Source: Nocardia gamkensis NBRC 108242
GTDB taxonomy: Bacteria > Actinomycetota > Actinomycetes > Mycobacteriales > Mycobacteriaceae
Reading direction: 5' to 3'
Length of the DNA: 64,000 nt
Assembly: GCF_001612985.1 (NCBI RefSeq)
Contig: NZ_BDBM01000003.1
Location: forward strand, 248,001-312,000
A program made the translations under genes and the position numbers. The first letter of the stretch is position 1, and each line of letters starts with the position of its first letter. The notes beneath the pieces were generated by a model, which saw nothing but the letters and a program-made list of their open reading frames with translations, was not told the origin of the DNA and searched no databases. Shown one piece after another: positions 33,686 to 43,658 of the stretch.

Positions 33686-34840
33686 ATGAGCCTCGAACCC
33701 GTCGCCGATCAGCGGTTTTTCCAGTCGACCACCCGTGATTTCCTCGCGGGCACCGTCCCGGTGGGTACCGTGCGAGCGCTCGGCGCGTCCGGAACGGGAT
33801 TCGACCGGACCTGGTGGCGGCGCGGCGCGGAACTGGGATGGACGGCCATGCTGGTGCCCGAAGAATTCGGCGGCGGAACGGTTTCCGGGCGGCCGATGAC
33901 CGAGCTCGCCTTGGTGGCCGAAGAACTGGGTCGCGCCTGCGCGCCCGGGCCGTTCGTCACGACCAACGCGGTCCTGGCCGGGCTCACCTCGGAGGCGAGT
34001 CGTTTCGCCGAGGCCCTCACCGCCATCGCCGCAGGCGAGACGATCGCCACGTGGGCGGTCTACGAACCGGGCCGAGGCTTCGACGCGCTCTCCCCCGGCT
34101 CCGGCGCCCCCGGCCGGGCCGCGCGCACCAGGGCCGAACCCGACGGCCGCGGATACCGGCTCAACGGTGTGAAAGACCGCGTGGAGTCGGCCGATCAGGC
34201 GGACCTGTACCTGGTAACCGCCGAGAGCGCCGACGGCCCGGTTCAGCTGCTGGTGCCCGCCGACACCCCGGGCGTGAACGTCACACCGGCGTGGACCCTG
34301 GATCTCGTCCGCCGCACCGCGCGTGTGACATTCGACGACGTCGCGGTGCCCGCCGACGCCGTGCAGGTGGGCGCGGGCGCCGCCGAGGCGATCCGAGCGC
34401 AGGCGCGCACGGCGGCTGCGCTCACCGCCGCCGAAATGGTCGGCGCCACCGACACCGCGCTGGCCGCGACGTTGACCTGGTTGTTCGACCGCTACACCTT
34501 CGGCAGGCAACTGGCCTCCTACCAGGCGCTCAAGCACCGGATGGCCGACAACAAGACGTGGCTGGAAGCGTGCCGGGCCACCGCGACCGCGGCCGCGGCG
34601 GCCTGGGACGACGACCCGGCGTGCGCGGAGGAGGCGATCAGCATCGCGAAGTCGTATGTGGGAGCGAAGGCCCCCGTGATCGCCCAGGACTGTGTGCAAC
34701 TGCACGGCGGCATCGGCGTCACCTGGGAACACGACCTGCACCTGTATCTGCGCCGCATCACCCTGGGCCGCGCGCTCTACGGCACTCCCGAAGAGCACCG
34801 GCGCCACATCACCGATCTGCTCGACACGGCAGCCGCGTGA
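33686..34840 (+). CDS. Acyl-CoA dehydrogenase, subunit 1 of pair
   Basis: A 384-aa acyl-CoA dehydrogenase-like protein (FadE). GAAGGACC precedes the ATG at 33686. It has the C-terminal helical bundle with YTFGRQLASYQALKHRMAD and QLHGGIGVTWEHDLHLYLRR. The paired neighbour is a second, more complete dehydrogenase, the arrangement seen in heterotetrameric steroid side-chain dehydrogenases (FadE26-27, FadE28-29). Such pairs act on CoA thioesters of steroid-like acids. I infer an alpha2beta2 enzyme here. Confidence 0.87.
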   Translation: MSLEPVADQRFFQSTTRDFLAGTVPVGTVRALGASGTGFDRTWWRRGAELGWTAMLVPEEFGGGTVSGRPMTELALVAEELGRACAPGPFVTTNAVLAGLTSEASRFAEALTAIAAGETIATWAVYEPGRGFDALSPGSGAPGRAARTRAEPDGRGYRLNGVKDRVESADQADLYLVTAESADGPVQLLVPADTPGVNVTPAWTLDLVRRTARVTFDDVAVPADAVQVGAGAAEAIRAQARTAAALTAAEMVGATDTALAATLTWLFDRYTFGRQLASYQALKHRMADNKTWLEACRATATAAAAAWDDDPACAEEAISIAKSYVGAKAPVIAQDCVQLHGGIGVTWEHDLHLYLRRITLGRALYGTPEEHRRHITDLLDTAAA

Positions 34841-34874
34841 ACCGAATCGAACTCGCTTGGAAGGCACCGACGCT

Positions 34875-36104
34875 ATGACCACGGATCTGGAGCCCGTCGA
34901 AGACTTCCGCGCACGTGCGCGGACCTGGTTGCGCGACAACCTGCCCCCGGCTTCCGCCGCGGAATACAAATCCGACACCGAGGAGGCGTGGGACCGCGCC
35001 CGGCAACTGCAACGGATTCTCCACGACGGCGGCTTCGCCGGGATCTGCTTCCCCGCGGAGTACGGCGGCCTCGGCCTCACCACCGCCCACCAGCGGGTGT
35101 TCACCGAGGAATCGCTTCCCTACGAGATGCCGCTGCTGCTGAACGTGCCGACGCTGGCCATCTGCGCGGCGAGCCTGCTCGATCTCGGCACCGAGGAGCA
35201 GAAGCGCGCGCACCTGCCCGCCGTGCTGCGCGGCGAGGAGATCCTGGCGCAGTTCCTGTCCGAGCCGCGCGGCGGGTCGGATCTGGCCGGGCTCACCACC
35301 CGCGCGGAGCGCGACGGCGACCGATGGATCCTCAACGGATCCAAGATCTGGAGTTCCGGCGCCTACGCCGCCGACTACGGCCTGTGCCTGGCTCGAACCA
35401 ACTGGGAGGTCACCAAGCACCGCGGGCTCACCATGTTCCTGGTGCCGGTGGGCGCCGAAGGCGTGACGGTGCAGCGGATCAAACAGGTGACCGGCTCGAC
35501 CGAGTTCTGCCAGGAGTTCTTCGACGACGTCGCGCTGCCCGAGGAGGCGGTGCTCGGCCAGGTGGACGGTGGCTGGGACGCCGCGTCCCGGCTGCTCTAC
35601 CACGAGCGGGCCGCGCTGGGCGGCACCTCGCCGTACACCAGCGGCGCCCGCCCGCATCTGGGCGGCGAGGCCGACCGGCTGCTCGAGCTCGCCCGCGCGA
35701 CCGGCCAGTGGAACGACCCGCGCACCAGGGAGGACATCGGCGAGGCGCGGGCCATGAACGTGGTACGCGACCAGCTCATCGCGCATATCTCGCGGGCGAT
35801 CGCCTGGGGCGAGCTGCCACCCTCCGCCGGCGCCATCACCCGGCTGTTCACCGCCGAGAATGCCTGGCTGCAAACGGATCTCGCGGTACGCATCGCCGGG
35901 CCCACCGCGGCCACCCACAGCCCAGGCGACGCGCCCGACACGACCGAGGTCGGCCTCGACTACCTGTTCCGCTCGGCGTGGAGCCTGGCGGGCGGCAGCA
36001 CCGAGATGGCGCGCAACGTCATCAGCGAGCGCGTACTCGGTATGCCCCGCGAGTTCGCCGCCGATCGCGACGTCCCGTTCAACCAGGTCAAGCACGGCCG
36101 ATAA
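34875..36104 (+). CDS. Acyl-CoA dehydrogenase, subunit 2 of pair
   Basis: A 409-aa FadE-type protein. Visible: FPAEYGGLGLT, QFLSEPRGGSDLAGLTTRA, the substrate-binding segment NGSKIWSSGAY and the C-terminal SLAGGSTEMARNVISERVLG. GGAAGGCACC lies upstream of the ATG. It would introduce a 2,3-double bond together with the preceding subunit, passing electrons to ETF. A terminator-like hairpin follows at 36121. Confidence 0.88.
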   Translation: MTTDLEPVEDFRARARTWLRDNLPPASAAEYKSDTEEAWDRARQLQRILHDGGFAGICFPAEYGGLGLTTAHQRVFTEESLPYEMPLLLNVPTLAICAASLLDLGTEEQKRAHLPAVLRGEEILAQFLSEPRGGSDLAGLTTRAERDGDRWILNGSKIWSSGAYAADYGLCLARTNWEVTKHRGLTMFLVPVGAEGVTVQRIKQVTGSTEFCQEFFDDVALPEEAVLGQVDGGWDAASRLLYHERAALGGTSPYTSGARPHLGGEADRLLELARATGQWNDPRTREDIGEARAMNVVRDQLIAHISRAIAWGELPPSAGAITRLFTAENAWLQTDLAVRIAGPTAATHSPGDAPDTTEVGLDYLFRSAWSLAGGSTEMARNVISERVLGMPREFAADRDVPFNQVKHGR

Positions 36105-36427
36105 CCCGCGCGAGGCGATACCGGCGGGGTGCGTCGGCGACGATCACCCCGCCGGCGAGACCTCCCCGGCCCCGGGAAGGCTGGTGCGATCACGCACCAC
36201 TGCCCAACTCCGCGAGCGTGTCGCGCAACAGGACGGCCGGCGCGGCGTCCACCATGCCGGTCCCGCCGCGGGCGCCGGTCCGGGCCCGGCGGCGTTCCAG
36301 AGGACGGCGGGTGTCGCGGCCGCGGTCTGTCCAGACCTGTAGGACGGTCAGCCGGTGGACGGGCGCCGGATTCGGCGGGACCGACCGTAATCGTTGCGCT
36401 GCGGTAGAAGTCGCGCCGCGGCACGGA
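36105..36427. other. Intergenic region after dehydrogenase pair
   Basis: A 323-nt GC-rich gap between converging genes. The only clear structure is the hairpin at 36121-36155. No reading frame here has a ribosome-binding site or a family resemblance. Confidence 0.55.
36121..36155 (+). terminator. Terminator-like hairpin
   Basis: CCGGCGGGGTG (36121-36131) and CACCCCGCCGG (36145-36155) form a perfect 11-bp stem with a 13-nt loop, 17 nt after the dehydrogenase stop. There is no T-run after it, which is common in actinobacteria. Its position between convergent genes fits a bidirectional terminator. Confidence 0.6.
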
Positions 36428-36739
36428 TCATGCGTAATCGACTGTCACCGACGGGGTCTGCGGAACGGACTGACAGGTGAGCACATATCCATCGGCCACG
36501 TCCTCGTCGGTCAACGCGTCGTTCACCCGCATCTCGACGCGGCCCGCGACGAGCCGCGCCATACAGGTGCCGCAATTGCCCTCCTCACAGGCGAACGGCG
36601 GGTTGAGCCCGGCTCGCTTCGCGGCTTCCAGCACCGTCTCGTCGGGGCGCACGTCGATGGTGGACTGCGCGCCGTCCACCAGGACGGTCGCCACGCAGGT
36701 GGCCGTCTTCGGCGACTCGGACAGTGGGGATACGGCCAT
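36428..36739 (-). CDS. [2Fe-2S] plant-type ferredoxin, KshB-like
   Basis: A 103-aa ferredoxin with CEEGNCGTC (Cys51, 56, 59) and Cys89 in VLTCQ. The stretch RVEMRVNDALTDEDVADGY strongly resembles the ferredoxin domain of oxygenase reductases such as KshB, here without the flavin part. AGGAG lies 8 nt before the ATG at 36739; a GTG three codons earlier is less likely. It could feed the Rieske oxygenase at 56736, which has no reductase beside it. Confidence 0.88.
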   Translation of the reverse strand: MAVSPLSESPKTATCVATVLVDGAQSTIDVRPDETVLEAAKRAGLNPPFACEEGNCGTCMARLVAGRVEMRVNDALTDEDVADGYVLTCQSVPQTPSVTVDYA

Positions 36740-36828
36740 GACGCACACTCCTGATCAATGGGGATCGCACAACGCCGATGTCGCGCCGGCCGGCGCCGCC
36801 GGGGCGTAGATTGAGCACTCGCTCAGCA

Positions 36829-36851
36829 TGCTGTGCACATGCGTAGCATGG
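36829..36851. promoter_or_regulatory. 23-nt palindromic element, copy 2 of 2
   Basis: TGCTGTGCACATGCGTAGCA (36829-36848) plus TGG matches the element at 7874 at 21 of 23 positions. It lies about 90 nt upstream of the ferredoxin start on the minus strand, the same distance as copy 1 from the tetR start. The two copies share no coding context, so conservation points to a regulatory role. Confidence 0.5.
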
Positions 36852-36892
36852 TTCTTCCGGCTGGGTCAAGAGGGACCGCGCCGGGGGCGCGG

Positions 36893-37660
36893 TCAGCGGC
36901 CCGTCCAGCGCGGGCTGCGCTTCTCGGCGAACGCGCGGGGACCCTCTTGCGCGTCCTCGCTCGTGTAGCAGCGCACCGAGGCGTGCCGGGCGGCTTGCAA
37001 CGCGGCCGAGCGGCCCATCTCGGTCGCGAGCATGACCGTCTCCTGCGCGGCCCGCACCGACAGCGGGGCGCCCGCGAGGATCTCGGCGGCCAGCTCGAGC
37101 GCCGTGTCCAAGAGAACCTCGGGTTCGGCCAGCCGGTTCACCAGTCCGATCTCGTAGGCCCGTCGCGCATCGATCGGCTTTCCGGTCAGCAGCAGTTCCA
37201 TCATGATCCGCTGCGGGATCATGTGGATCAGCGGCGCGGCCCACGGCGAACTGCGACCCACCTTGACCTCGGTGACCGCGAAGGTCGCCGAAGTGCTCGC
37301 GACACACAGATCGCATGCCTGGGCGATCATCCAGCCCCCGGCGAACGCCGCGCCGTTGACCGCCGCGATGGTGGGCTTGGACAGCTCGATGGTGTCGTAC
37401 GGCAGCGGGTACATCTCGCGCGGCGGCACCGTCATGCCGGTGGCCACCATCTCCTCGAGATCCCCTCCCGCGCAGAACGCTTTCGGTCCCGCGCCGGTCA
37501 GGATCGCGACGCGCAACGCGGGATCGCGCTCGAATCGGTCCCAGGCGTCGAACAGCCCCTCCCGCACGTCCCGGGCCAGGCAATTGCGCCGTTCCGGCCG
37601 ATTGAGGGTGATGATCGCGATCCCGTCGGAGCGGGCGTCGAAGACAACGGCGTCGGACAT
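36893..37660 (-). CDS. Enoyl-CoA hydratase/isomerase family protein
   Basis: A 255-aa crotonase. Oxyanion-hole segments are AFCAGGDLEEM and NGAAFAGGWMIAQ. Of the two classical glutamates, the second is present (FAVTEVKVGR) and the first is missing (AGGWM). An isomerase or a related reaction is therefore as likely as hydration. The ATG at 37660 overlaps the CoA-transferase stop. It is the last gene of the 40103-36893 operon. Confidence 0.87.
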   Translation of the reverse strand: MSDAVVFDARSDGIAIITLNRPERRNCLARDVREGLFDAWDRFERDPALRVAILTGAGPKAFCAGGDLEEMVATGMTVPPREMYPLPYDTIELSKPTIAAVNGAAFAGGWMIAQACDLCVASTSATFAVTEVKVGRSSPWAAPLIHMIPQRIMMELLLTGKPIDARRAYEIGLVNRLAEPEVLLDTALELAAEILAGAPLSVRAAQETVMLATEMGRSAALQAARHASVRCYTSEDAQEGPRAFAEKRSPRWTGR

Positions 37661-38931
37661 CAGAAACCTCTCCGCTGGACGACGCGCGCCGCCCGCTCCA
37701 GTTCGTCGCGAAAATCGGGATGCGCCACGGCGATCAGTCTGCGGGTGCGCTCGGCCAGCGTCCGCCCGGCGAGTTCGGCGGCGCCGAACTCGGTGACGAT
37801 CACGTCCACGTCGCTACGCGCCGTAGTGACCGGCCCGGACAGTGCCGCGGTGATCCGGCTGACCGTCCCGCCTTTGGCGGTGGAGGGCAGCGCGATGATC
37901 GCGTGACCGCCGGGCGAGCGAGCGCCTGCCCGGACGAAGTCCACTTGGCCCCCTGTGCCGCCGAGATAGGACCCACCGCTCTGTTCGGCGTTCACCTGTC
38001 CGGTCAGATCGACCTCCATGGCAGAGTTGATGGTGACCAGCCGTTCCAGTCGCGCGAGCACGCCCGCGTCGTGGGTGTAGTCGGTCGCGCACATCCGGAT
38101 CGCCGCATTGCGGTCGGCGAACCGGTACAGGCGCTCGGTGCCGATGAGCGCGCCGGTGACCGATACCCCGCGATCAATGGCTTTGCACGCGTTCGTGATC
38201 GCGCCCGACTCGACCAGATCGACCAACCCGTCACCGATCATCCCCGAATGCACACCGAGATCGGTGCGGTCGTGCAGCATCCGCAGCACGGCGTCGGGTA
38301 CGGCGCCGACCCCGATCTGCAGCACCGCGCCGTCCTCGATATAGGCCGCCGCGTGCGCGGCGATCGCTTCATCGACCGGACCGATCCGGGCGGGCGGCAC
38401 CTGAACCGGCGGCCGGGAAACTCGCACCGCGTAGTCGATTCGAGCGCCGGGCAGCCGCTCGCCCAGCGTGAAGGGCACTTGGTCGTTGACCTCGGCGACC
38501 ACGACGCGCGCCGCCGCCACCGCCGCGCGCACATGGTCGCTGACCAGGCCGAAGCTGTGGTCGCCGTGTTCGTCGGCTGGGCTCACCTGCACGAAAGCCA
38601 CGTCGCAGCCGAGGATTCCGGCTTCGATCATCGGTCCCACCCGGCTGACATGGCAGGGGACGATGCCGAGCCGATGCTCCTCGGTCAGCGATCGCAGCGC
38701 GCCGATCGCGCCCATGCTGGACAAGGTGAAGGCTTCGGTCGCCGCCGGGGTGAACAGACCGGAGAAGCTCGTCGCGATGAACGCCGACACCCCGCCGATC
38801 GCACCGCCCTGTGCGATGAGCACCTCGATCAAGGTGGCCGGCTCGCCGCACGCCTGCCCGACCACGATGCGGTCACCGGCCCGCAGGATCGTGCTCAGGT
38901 CCAGGTCGGCGGCCTCGAGCAGCGCGGTCAC
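37660..38931 (-). CDS. Acetyl-CoA hydrolase/transferase family CoA transferase
   Basis: A 423-aa class I-type CoA transferase (4-hydroxybutyrate/butyryl-CoA:acetate transferase family). The catalytic Glu is likely in INSAMEVDLTGQVNAEQ, followed by GGTGGQVDFVRGA-like sequence (GGTGGQVDFVRAGARSPGG). GTG at 38931 overlaps the CaiB stop as GTGA and is used as start; the frame upstream is a shadow of CaiB. It moves CoA between acyl groups, probably onto acetate or an intermediate acid. Confidence 0.87.
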   Translation of the reverse strand: MTALLEAADLDLSTILRAGDRIVVGQACGEPATLIEVLIAQGGAIGGVSAFIATSFSGLFTPAATEAFTLSSMGAIGALRSLTEEHRLGIVPCHVSRVGPMIEAGILGCDVAFVQVSPADEHGDHSFGLVSDHVRAAVAAARVVVAEVNDQVPFTLGERLPGARIDYAVRVSRPPVQVPPARIGPVDEAIAAHAAAYIEDGAVLQIGVGAVPDAVLRMLHDRTDLGVHSGMIGDGLVDLVESGAITNACKAIDRGVSVTGALIGTERLYRFADRNAAIRMCATDYTHDAGVLARLERLVTINSAMEVDLTGQVNAEQSGGSYLGGTGGQVDFVRAGARSPGGHAIIALPSTAKGGTVSRITAALSGPVTTARSDVDVIVTEFGAAELAGRTLAERTRRLIAVAHPDFRDELERAARVVQRRGF

Positions 38932-40103
38932 CGCTGGACCCGGCCGTTCGGAAGGTCGTCGGCGGCGGGCCGCAACCGGCTGAGCACCTCGGCGGTGTCG
39001 GCGCCGAGCCTGGGTGCTGGTCCCGCGACGTGGCCGGGAGTTCGGGAGAACCATGTTGGCGGCCCAGGAAAACGGACCGATCCATATGGTGAATCAACTG
39101 TTTCGAAGAAGTCCGTGTCGGCGAGATGCGGATTGTCGAAGAGTTCGTCCAGCGACCGCACCGGTGCGGCCGGAATGTCCAGCGAACGCAGCAGTTCCAG
39201 CCATTCGGCCGTGGTCCGCTCACGGAACGTTTCGGCGAGATGGGCGTAGACGGTGTCGATCCTGGCCGCGCGCTGCTCCAGCGTGGCGAACTCCGGCCCG
39301 GCCCACGGCGGCCGCACCGCCTCGACGAATGCCGTCCACTGCTTGTCGTTGTAGACCAGCGCGGACAGGTAACCATCCACGGTGCGATAGGGCTTGCGGT
39401 TCGGCGTCACCGCGCGCGGGTAGGCCGCGGGGCCCAGCGGGGGATCGAACATGGCCCCGTTGGCGTGCTCGACCAGCATGAACGCGGCCATCGTCTCGAA
39501 CATCGCGACCTCGACTTCTTGTCCCTCCCCGGTGCGTTCCCGGTGGAACAGCGCCATCGTGGTCGCGTACAGCGCGGTCATCCCGGCGATCTTGTCGGCC
39601 ATGATGGTGCCGACGTACCCGGCGGCGCCGGTGAGCCGCTCCTGCACGAAGGGCAGTCCGCACTCGGCCTGAATCGTGTCGTCGTACGCGGTACGGCCGG
39701 CGTCCCGGCCACGGCGGCCGTAACCGTAGCAATTGGTGTAGACGACCGAAGGATTGAGCGCGGCAACCTCGTCGTAAGCGAAGCCCAACCGGGCGATCGC
39801 GGAGGCGCGCATCGAGTGGATGAACACGTCGGCCTGTGCGACGAGTTCGCGCAACGATCGCTTGCCGTCCTCGGATCGCAGGTCCAGCACCACGCTGCGC
39901 TTGCCCCGGTTGACATTGATGAAGACGCCGCCCATCCCCCGCTCCGGGCCCACCGAGATGTAGCGGGTGTTGTCCCCGTCCGGCGGCTCGATCTTGATCA
40001 CGTCCGCGCCCATGTCGGCCATGATCTGCGTGCAGTACGGGCCCATGACCATCGCCGTCAGATCGACGACCCGGACCCCCACCAGCGGACCACGATATTC
40101 CAT
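38928..40103 (-). CDS. CaiB/BaiF-family CoA transferase
   Basis: A 391-aa class III CoA transferase: VVDLTAMVMGPYCTQIMADMG, NVNRGKRSVVLDL and catalytic Asp141 in RTAYDDTIQ. The ATG at 40103 is chosen because AAAGAGGCG precedes it; a GTG at 40130 is an alternative. It starts an operon of two CoA transferases of different classes and a crotonase. The promoter region is shared with the divergent ligase and contains a GntR-type operator (40178). Confidence 0.88.
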   Translation of the reverse strand: MEYRGPLVGVRVVDLTAMVMGPYCTQIMADMGADVIKIEPPDGDNTRYISVGPERGMGGVFINVNRGKRSVVLDLRSEDGKRSLRELVAQADVFIHSMRASAIARLGFAYDEVAALNPSVVYTNCYGYGRRGRDAGRTAYDDTIQAECGLPFVQERLTGAAGYVGTIMADKIAGMTALYATTMALFHRERTGEGQEVEVAMFETMAAFMLVEHANGAMFDPPLGPAAYPRAVTPNRKPYRTVDGYLSALVYNDKQWTAFVEAVRPPWAGPEFATLEQRAARIDTVYAHLAETFRERTTAEWLELLRSLDIPAAPVRSLDELFDNPHLADTDFFETVDSPYGSVRFPGPPTWFSRTPGHVAGPAPRLGADTAEVLSRLRPAADDLPNGRVQR

Positions 40104-40177
40104 CGCCACGCCTCTTTCACCACCCTCCACCGCCGCCGGATCACCATCCGACCAGCGGCCGTGAGCCTATCTGATGA

Positions 40178-40200
40178 ATCTTTGCAAGGATAGTGATATC
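40178..40200. promoter_or_regulatory. Third, weaker copy of the GntR-type operator
   Basis: ATCTT-TGCA-AGGAT (40178-40191), followed by AGTGATATC, read on the minus strand gives TATCACTATCCTTGCAAAGA. This matches the operator at 54099 at about 20 of 24 positions. It lies 75 nt before the CaiB start and 19 nt before the GTG of the ligase, so it could control both. Being weaker than the other two copies, it is a prediction. Confidence 0.5.
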
Positions 40201-40209
40201 AAGGATGCT

Positions 40210-41748
40210 GTGGACGATTTCAACGCTGACGCCCCACCCCCTCGGCATGCCCTCCGCCCGATCGCCGAGGTACTGGACGCCGCGCTCGGCTCCCACCCCG
40301 ACGCCACGTCGGTGGAGGCCGTTTCCGGTGCGTGGACCTACGTCGAACTCGACGATCACGCCCACCGCGCTGCCGGTGCCCTCTGGGCGCTCGGCGTGCG
40401 CCCCGGCGATCGCGTCGCGGCCTGCCTCCCCAACGATCTGGACATCGTCGCCGCCTTCCACGGCGCGCAACGCATCGGTGCGGTGTGGGCGGGCATCGGC
40501 GAGGCGCTGACCGCGACCGAACAGCAGCACCTGCACGACCTGTGCGAACCGGCAGTCGTACTCGCCGGATCCCGCTGCCGGGTGGACTCGCCCGGTACGG
40601 TCGACCCCGATCATTGGGCGACACTGCTGGATCGCGCGGCACCCGCGCCACGGGTGGAGCACGACATCGATGCCCCGGCCGCAATCGCCTTCACCAGCGG
40701 CACCTCCGGACAGCCGAAGGCCGTGGTGCACAGCCAGCGCAACCTCCTGCTGCCCGGCGCCGTGCTGACGGCCACTCGAGGCTGGGGGCCCGATCTGCGC
40801 AAGGGCGACAGCTTCCCGCTGACGATCCTCAATCTGATGGTTCTTTCCACCCTGCTCACCGCGCAGGCCCGCGGCTGCTCGGTCGTCATGGACCGCCGCG
40901 ATGCCGACGGGGTCGCCGAATGGATCGCCGAGCATCGCGTCACGGTCTGGAACGGCGCACCCGCGCAGCTCTACGACCTCGCGCGCAGGCCGGGGCTCGA
41001 TCTCGGCTCGTTGCGCGAAGTCTGGAGCGGCGGCAGCGATACGCCCGACTCGGTTCGCGCGGCCTTCGCCGACGCGCACGGGCCGGTGCCCCGCGCCACC
41101 TACGGCCTCACCGAGGCGCCGACTGTGGTCTCGATCGACCCACCCGGCGACGAATGGTTCCCGGGTACCAGCGGCCGGGTGCTGCCACAGTACGACGTCG
41201 CCGCCTACGACGACGATGGCCGCAGGCTACCGCCCGGTTCGCTCGGCGAGCTGCGGCTGAAGGCGGCCACCGACGGCCCGTGGGCCCGATGGTGGACGCC
41301 GATGCTGGGCTACCGGGAGCGCGAGGGCGTGCGACCGCCGCGACCCGGACCGATCCCCACCGGCGACGTCGGCACCGTGAACGCCGAAGGCAGGCTGTCG
41401 ATCCTGGACCGCAAGAAGATGGTCATCATCCGGGGCGGAGCGAACGTCTACCCGCAGGAGGTGGAGCGGGTCATCGCGACGCACCCCGGCGTGGCCAAGG
41501 TGGCGGTGTGCCCGGTGCCGGACGAGCGGCTCGGCCAGAGGGTCGCGGCGGTGATCGAAAGCGCCGATCCCGCGGTGGATCTCGACGCCCTGGCGCGATT
41601 ATGCCGACGCGAGCTGGCCGGATACAAGGTGCCGGAGTTCTGGGCACGGGTGGACGCACTGCCGGTGAACGCCATGGGCAAGATCGAGCGAACACGGCTC
41701 ACCGAACTGGCGACCGCCGCGCGGCACACGACGCGGGAGCGGCCGTGA
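40210..41748 (+). CDS. AMP-dependent acyl-CoA synthetase/ligase
   Basis: A 512-aa ANL ligase. Motifs: AFTSGTSGQPKAVVHSQ, TYGLTEAP, PTGDVGTVN, DRKKMVIIRGGANVYPQEVE and the lysine in AMGKIER. I use GTG at 40210, with AAGGA 5 nt upstream, because the ATG at 40174 would place the operator inside the gene. Substrate unknown. GTGA overlap joins it to the SDR that follows. Confidence 0.85.
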   Translation: MDDFNADAPPPRHALRPIAEVLDAALGSHPDATSVEAVSGAWTYVELDDHAHRAAGALWALGVRPGDRVAACLPNDLDIVAAFHGAQRIGAVWAGIGEALTATEQQHLHDLCEPAVVLAGSRCRVDSPGTVDPDHWATLLDRAAPAPRVEHDIDAPAAIAFTSGTSGQPKAVVHSQRNLLLPGAVLTATRGWGPDLRKGDSFPLTILNLMVLSTLLTAQARGCSVVMDRRDADGVAEWIAEHRVTVWNGAPAQLYDLARRPGLDLGSLREVWSGGSDTPDSVRAAFADAHGPVPRATYGLTEAPTVVSIDPPGDEWFPGTSGRVLPQYDVAAYDDDGRRLPPGSLGELRLKAATDGPWARWWTPMLGYREREGVRPPRPGPIPTGDVGTVNAEGRLSILDRKKMVIIRGGANVYPQEVERVIATHPGVAKVAVCPVPDERLGQRVAAVIESADPAVDLDALARLCRRELAGYKVPEFWARVDALPVNAMGKIERTRLTELATAARHTTRERP

Positions 41749-42521
41749 CCGCCCGGTCCGCGCGCGCCCCGCGCCTGTTCGACCTCGACGGCCGGGTGGC
41801 GATCGTGACCGGAGCGTCCTCCGGGCTCGGCGCCGCGGTCGCGGAAACGCTGGCCTCGCTCGGGGCCCGCGTCGCGGTCGCGGCCCGGCGCGCCGACCGG
41901 CTGACCGAGCTCGCCGGGCGCATCGACGGGCTCCCCGTGGTGTGCGATCTGAGCCGGCCGCAGGGCATCGGCGCCGTGGTCACCGCGGTGGCCGACGGCT
42001 TGGGGCCGCCGGAGATCCTGGTCAACGCGGCGGGGAACCGGTTCACCACCGAGCGCGCCGAATCCGAGCCGCTCGACGCCGTGTACCGGACCCTGGAACT
42101 CAACCTGGTGGCGCCGTTCCTGCTCGCTCGAGCGGTGTTCCCGCACATGCGCGCGGTGGGTCGCGGCTCGATCGTCAACGTCTCCTCCATCAGCGGCCGG
42201 GTCGGCGTGCCCGGCATCCCGCAGGCGTCCTACGCCGCGAGCAAGGCGGGGCTGTCCGGACTCACCGCCGAACTCGCCGTGCAATGGGCGCGGTATTCGA
42301 TCCGGGTGAACACCGTCGCGCCCGGCTTCTTCCGCAGCGAGATCACCGACACCCTCTATGACGACGAGCGCGGCGCCGCTTACCTGCGCCGCAACACTCC
42401 CCTGCCGACCGAGGCGGAGGCCGAGGACATCGTCGGAGCCGTCGTCTGGCTGGCCGGTGACGCCGCCCGGTACGTCACCGGCCAGACCGTCGTCGTCGAC
42501 GGCGGCTGGACCGCTCGGTGA
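41745..42521 (+). CDS. SDR-family oxidoreductase
   Basis: A 258-aa classical SDR: TGASSGLGAA, NAAGNR, Ser in NVSSISG and YAASKAGL, ending GQTVVVDGG. GTG at 41745 overlaps the ligase stop. It may oxidise a 3-hydroxyacyl-CoA (FabG/HSD10-like). With the ligase it forms a two-gene operon divergent from the CoA-transferase operon. Confidence 0.87.
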   Translation: MTARSARAPRLFDLDGRVAIVTGASSGLGAAVAETLASLGARVAVAARRADRLTELAGRIDGLPVVCDLSRPQGIGAVVTAVADGLGPPEILVNAAGNRFTTERAESEPLDAVYRTLELNLVAPFLLARAVFPHMRAVGRGSIVNVSSISGRVGVPGIPQASYAASKAGLSGLTAELAVQWARYSIRVNTVAPGFFRSEITDTLYDDERGAAYLRRNTPLPTEAEAEDIVGAVVWLAGDAARYVTGQTVVVDGGWTAR

Positions 42522-42585
42522 GCGAACGGCGCGGTGATTCCACGTTGACACCCGAATCTCACGGTGAAAGCATGACAACGCGTAC

Positions 42586-42600
42586 GAGAATCTAATTCTC
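42586..42600. promoter_or_regulatory. Block I operator, perfect palindrome
   Basis: GAGAATCTAATTCTC, perfect 6-bp arms and 3-nt spacer, 61 nt before the ATG at 42662. A possible -10 (TATACG) lies at 42614-42619, just downstream. This is the classic position for a repressor. It places the 42662-46590 operon in the same regulon as block I although other genes lie between. Confidence 0.65.
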
Positions 42601-42661
42601 CAAATCGAAAACGTCTATACGCTCAGATGGCCCACCCGTTCTAGGAAGGGAATTCTTCCGC

Positions 42662-43645
<984 letters not shown>

Positions 43646-43658
43646 TCAGGAGCATCCC

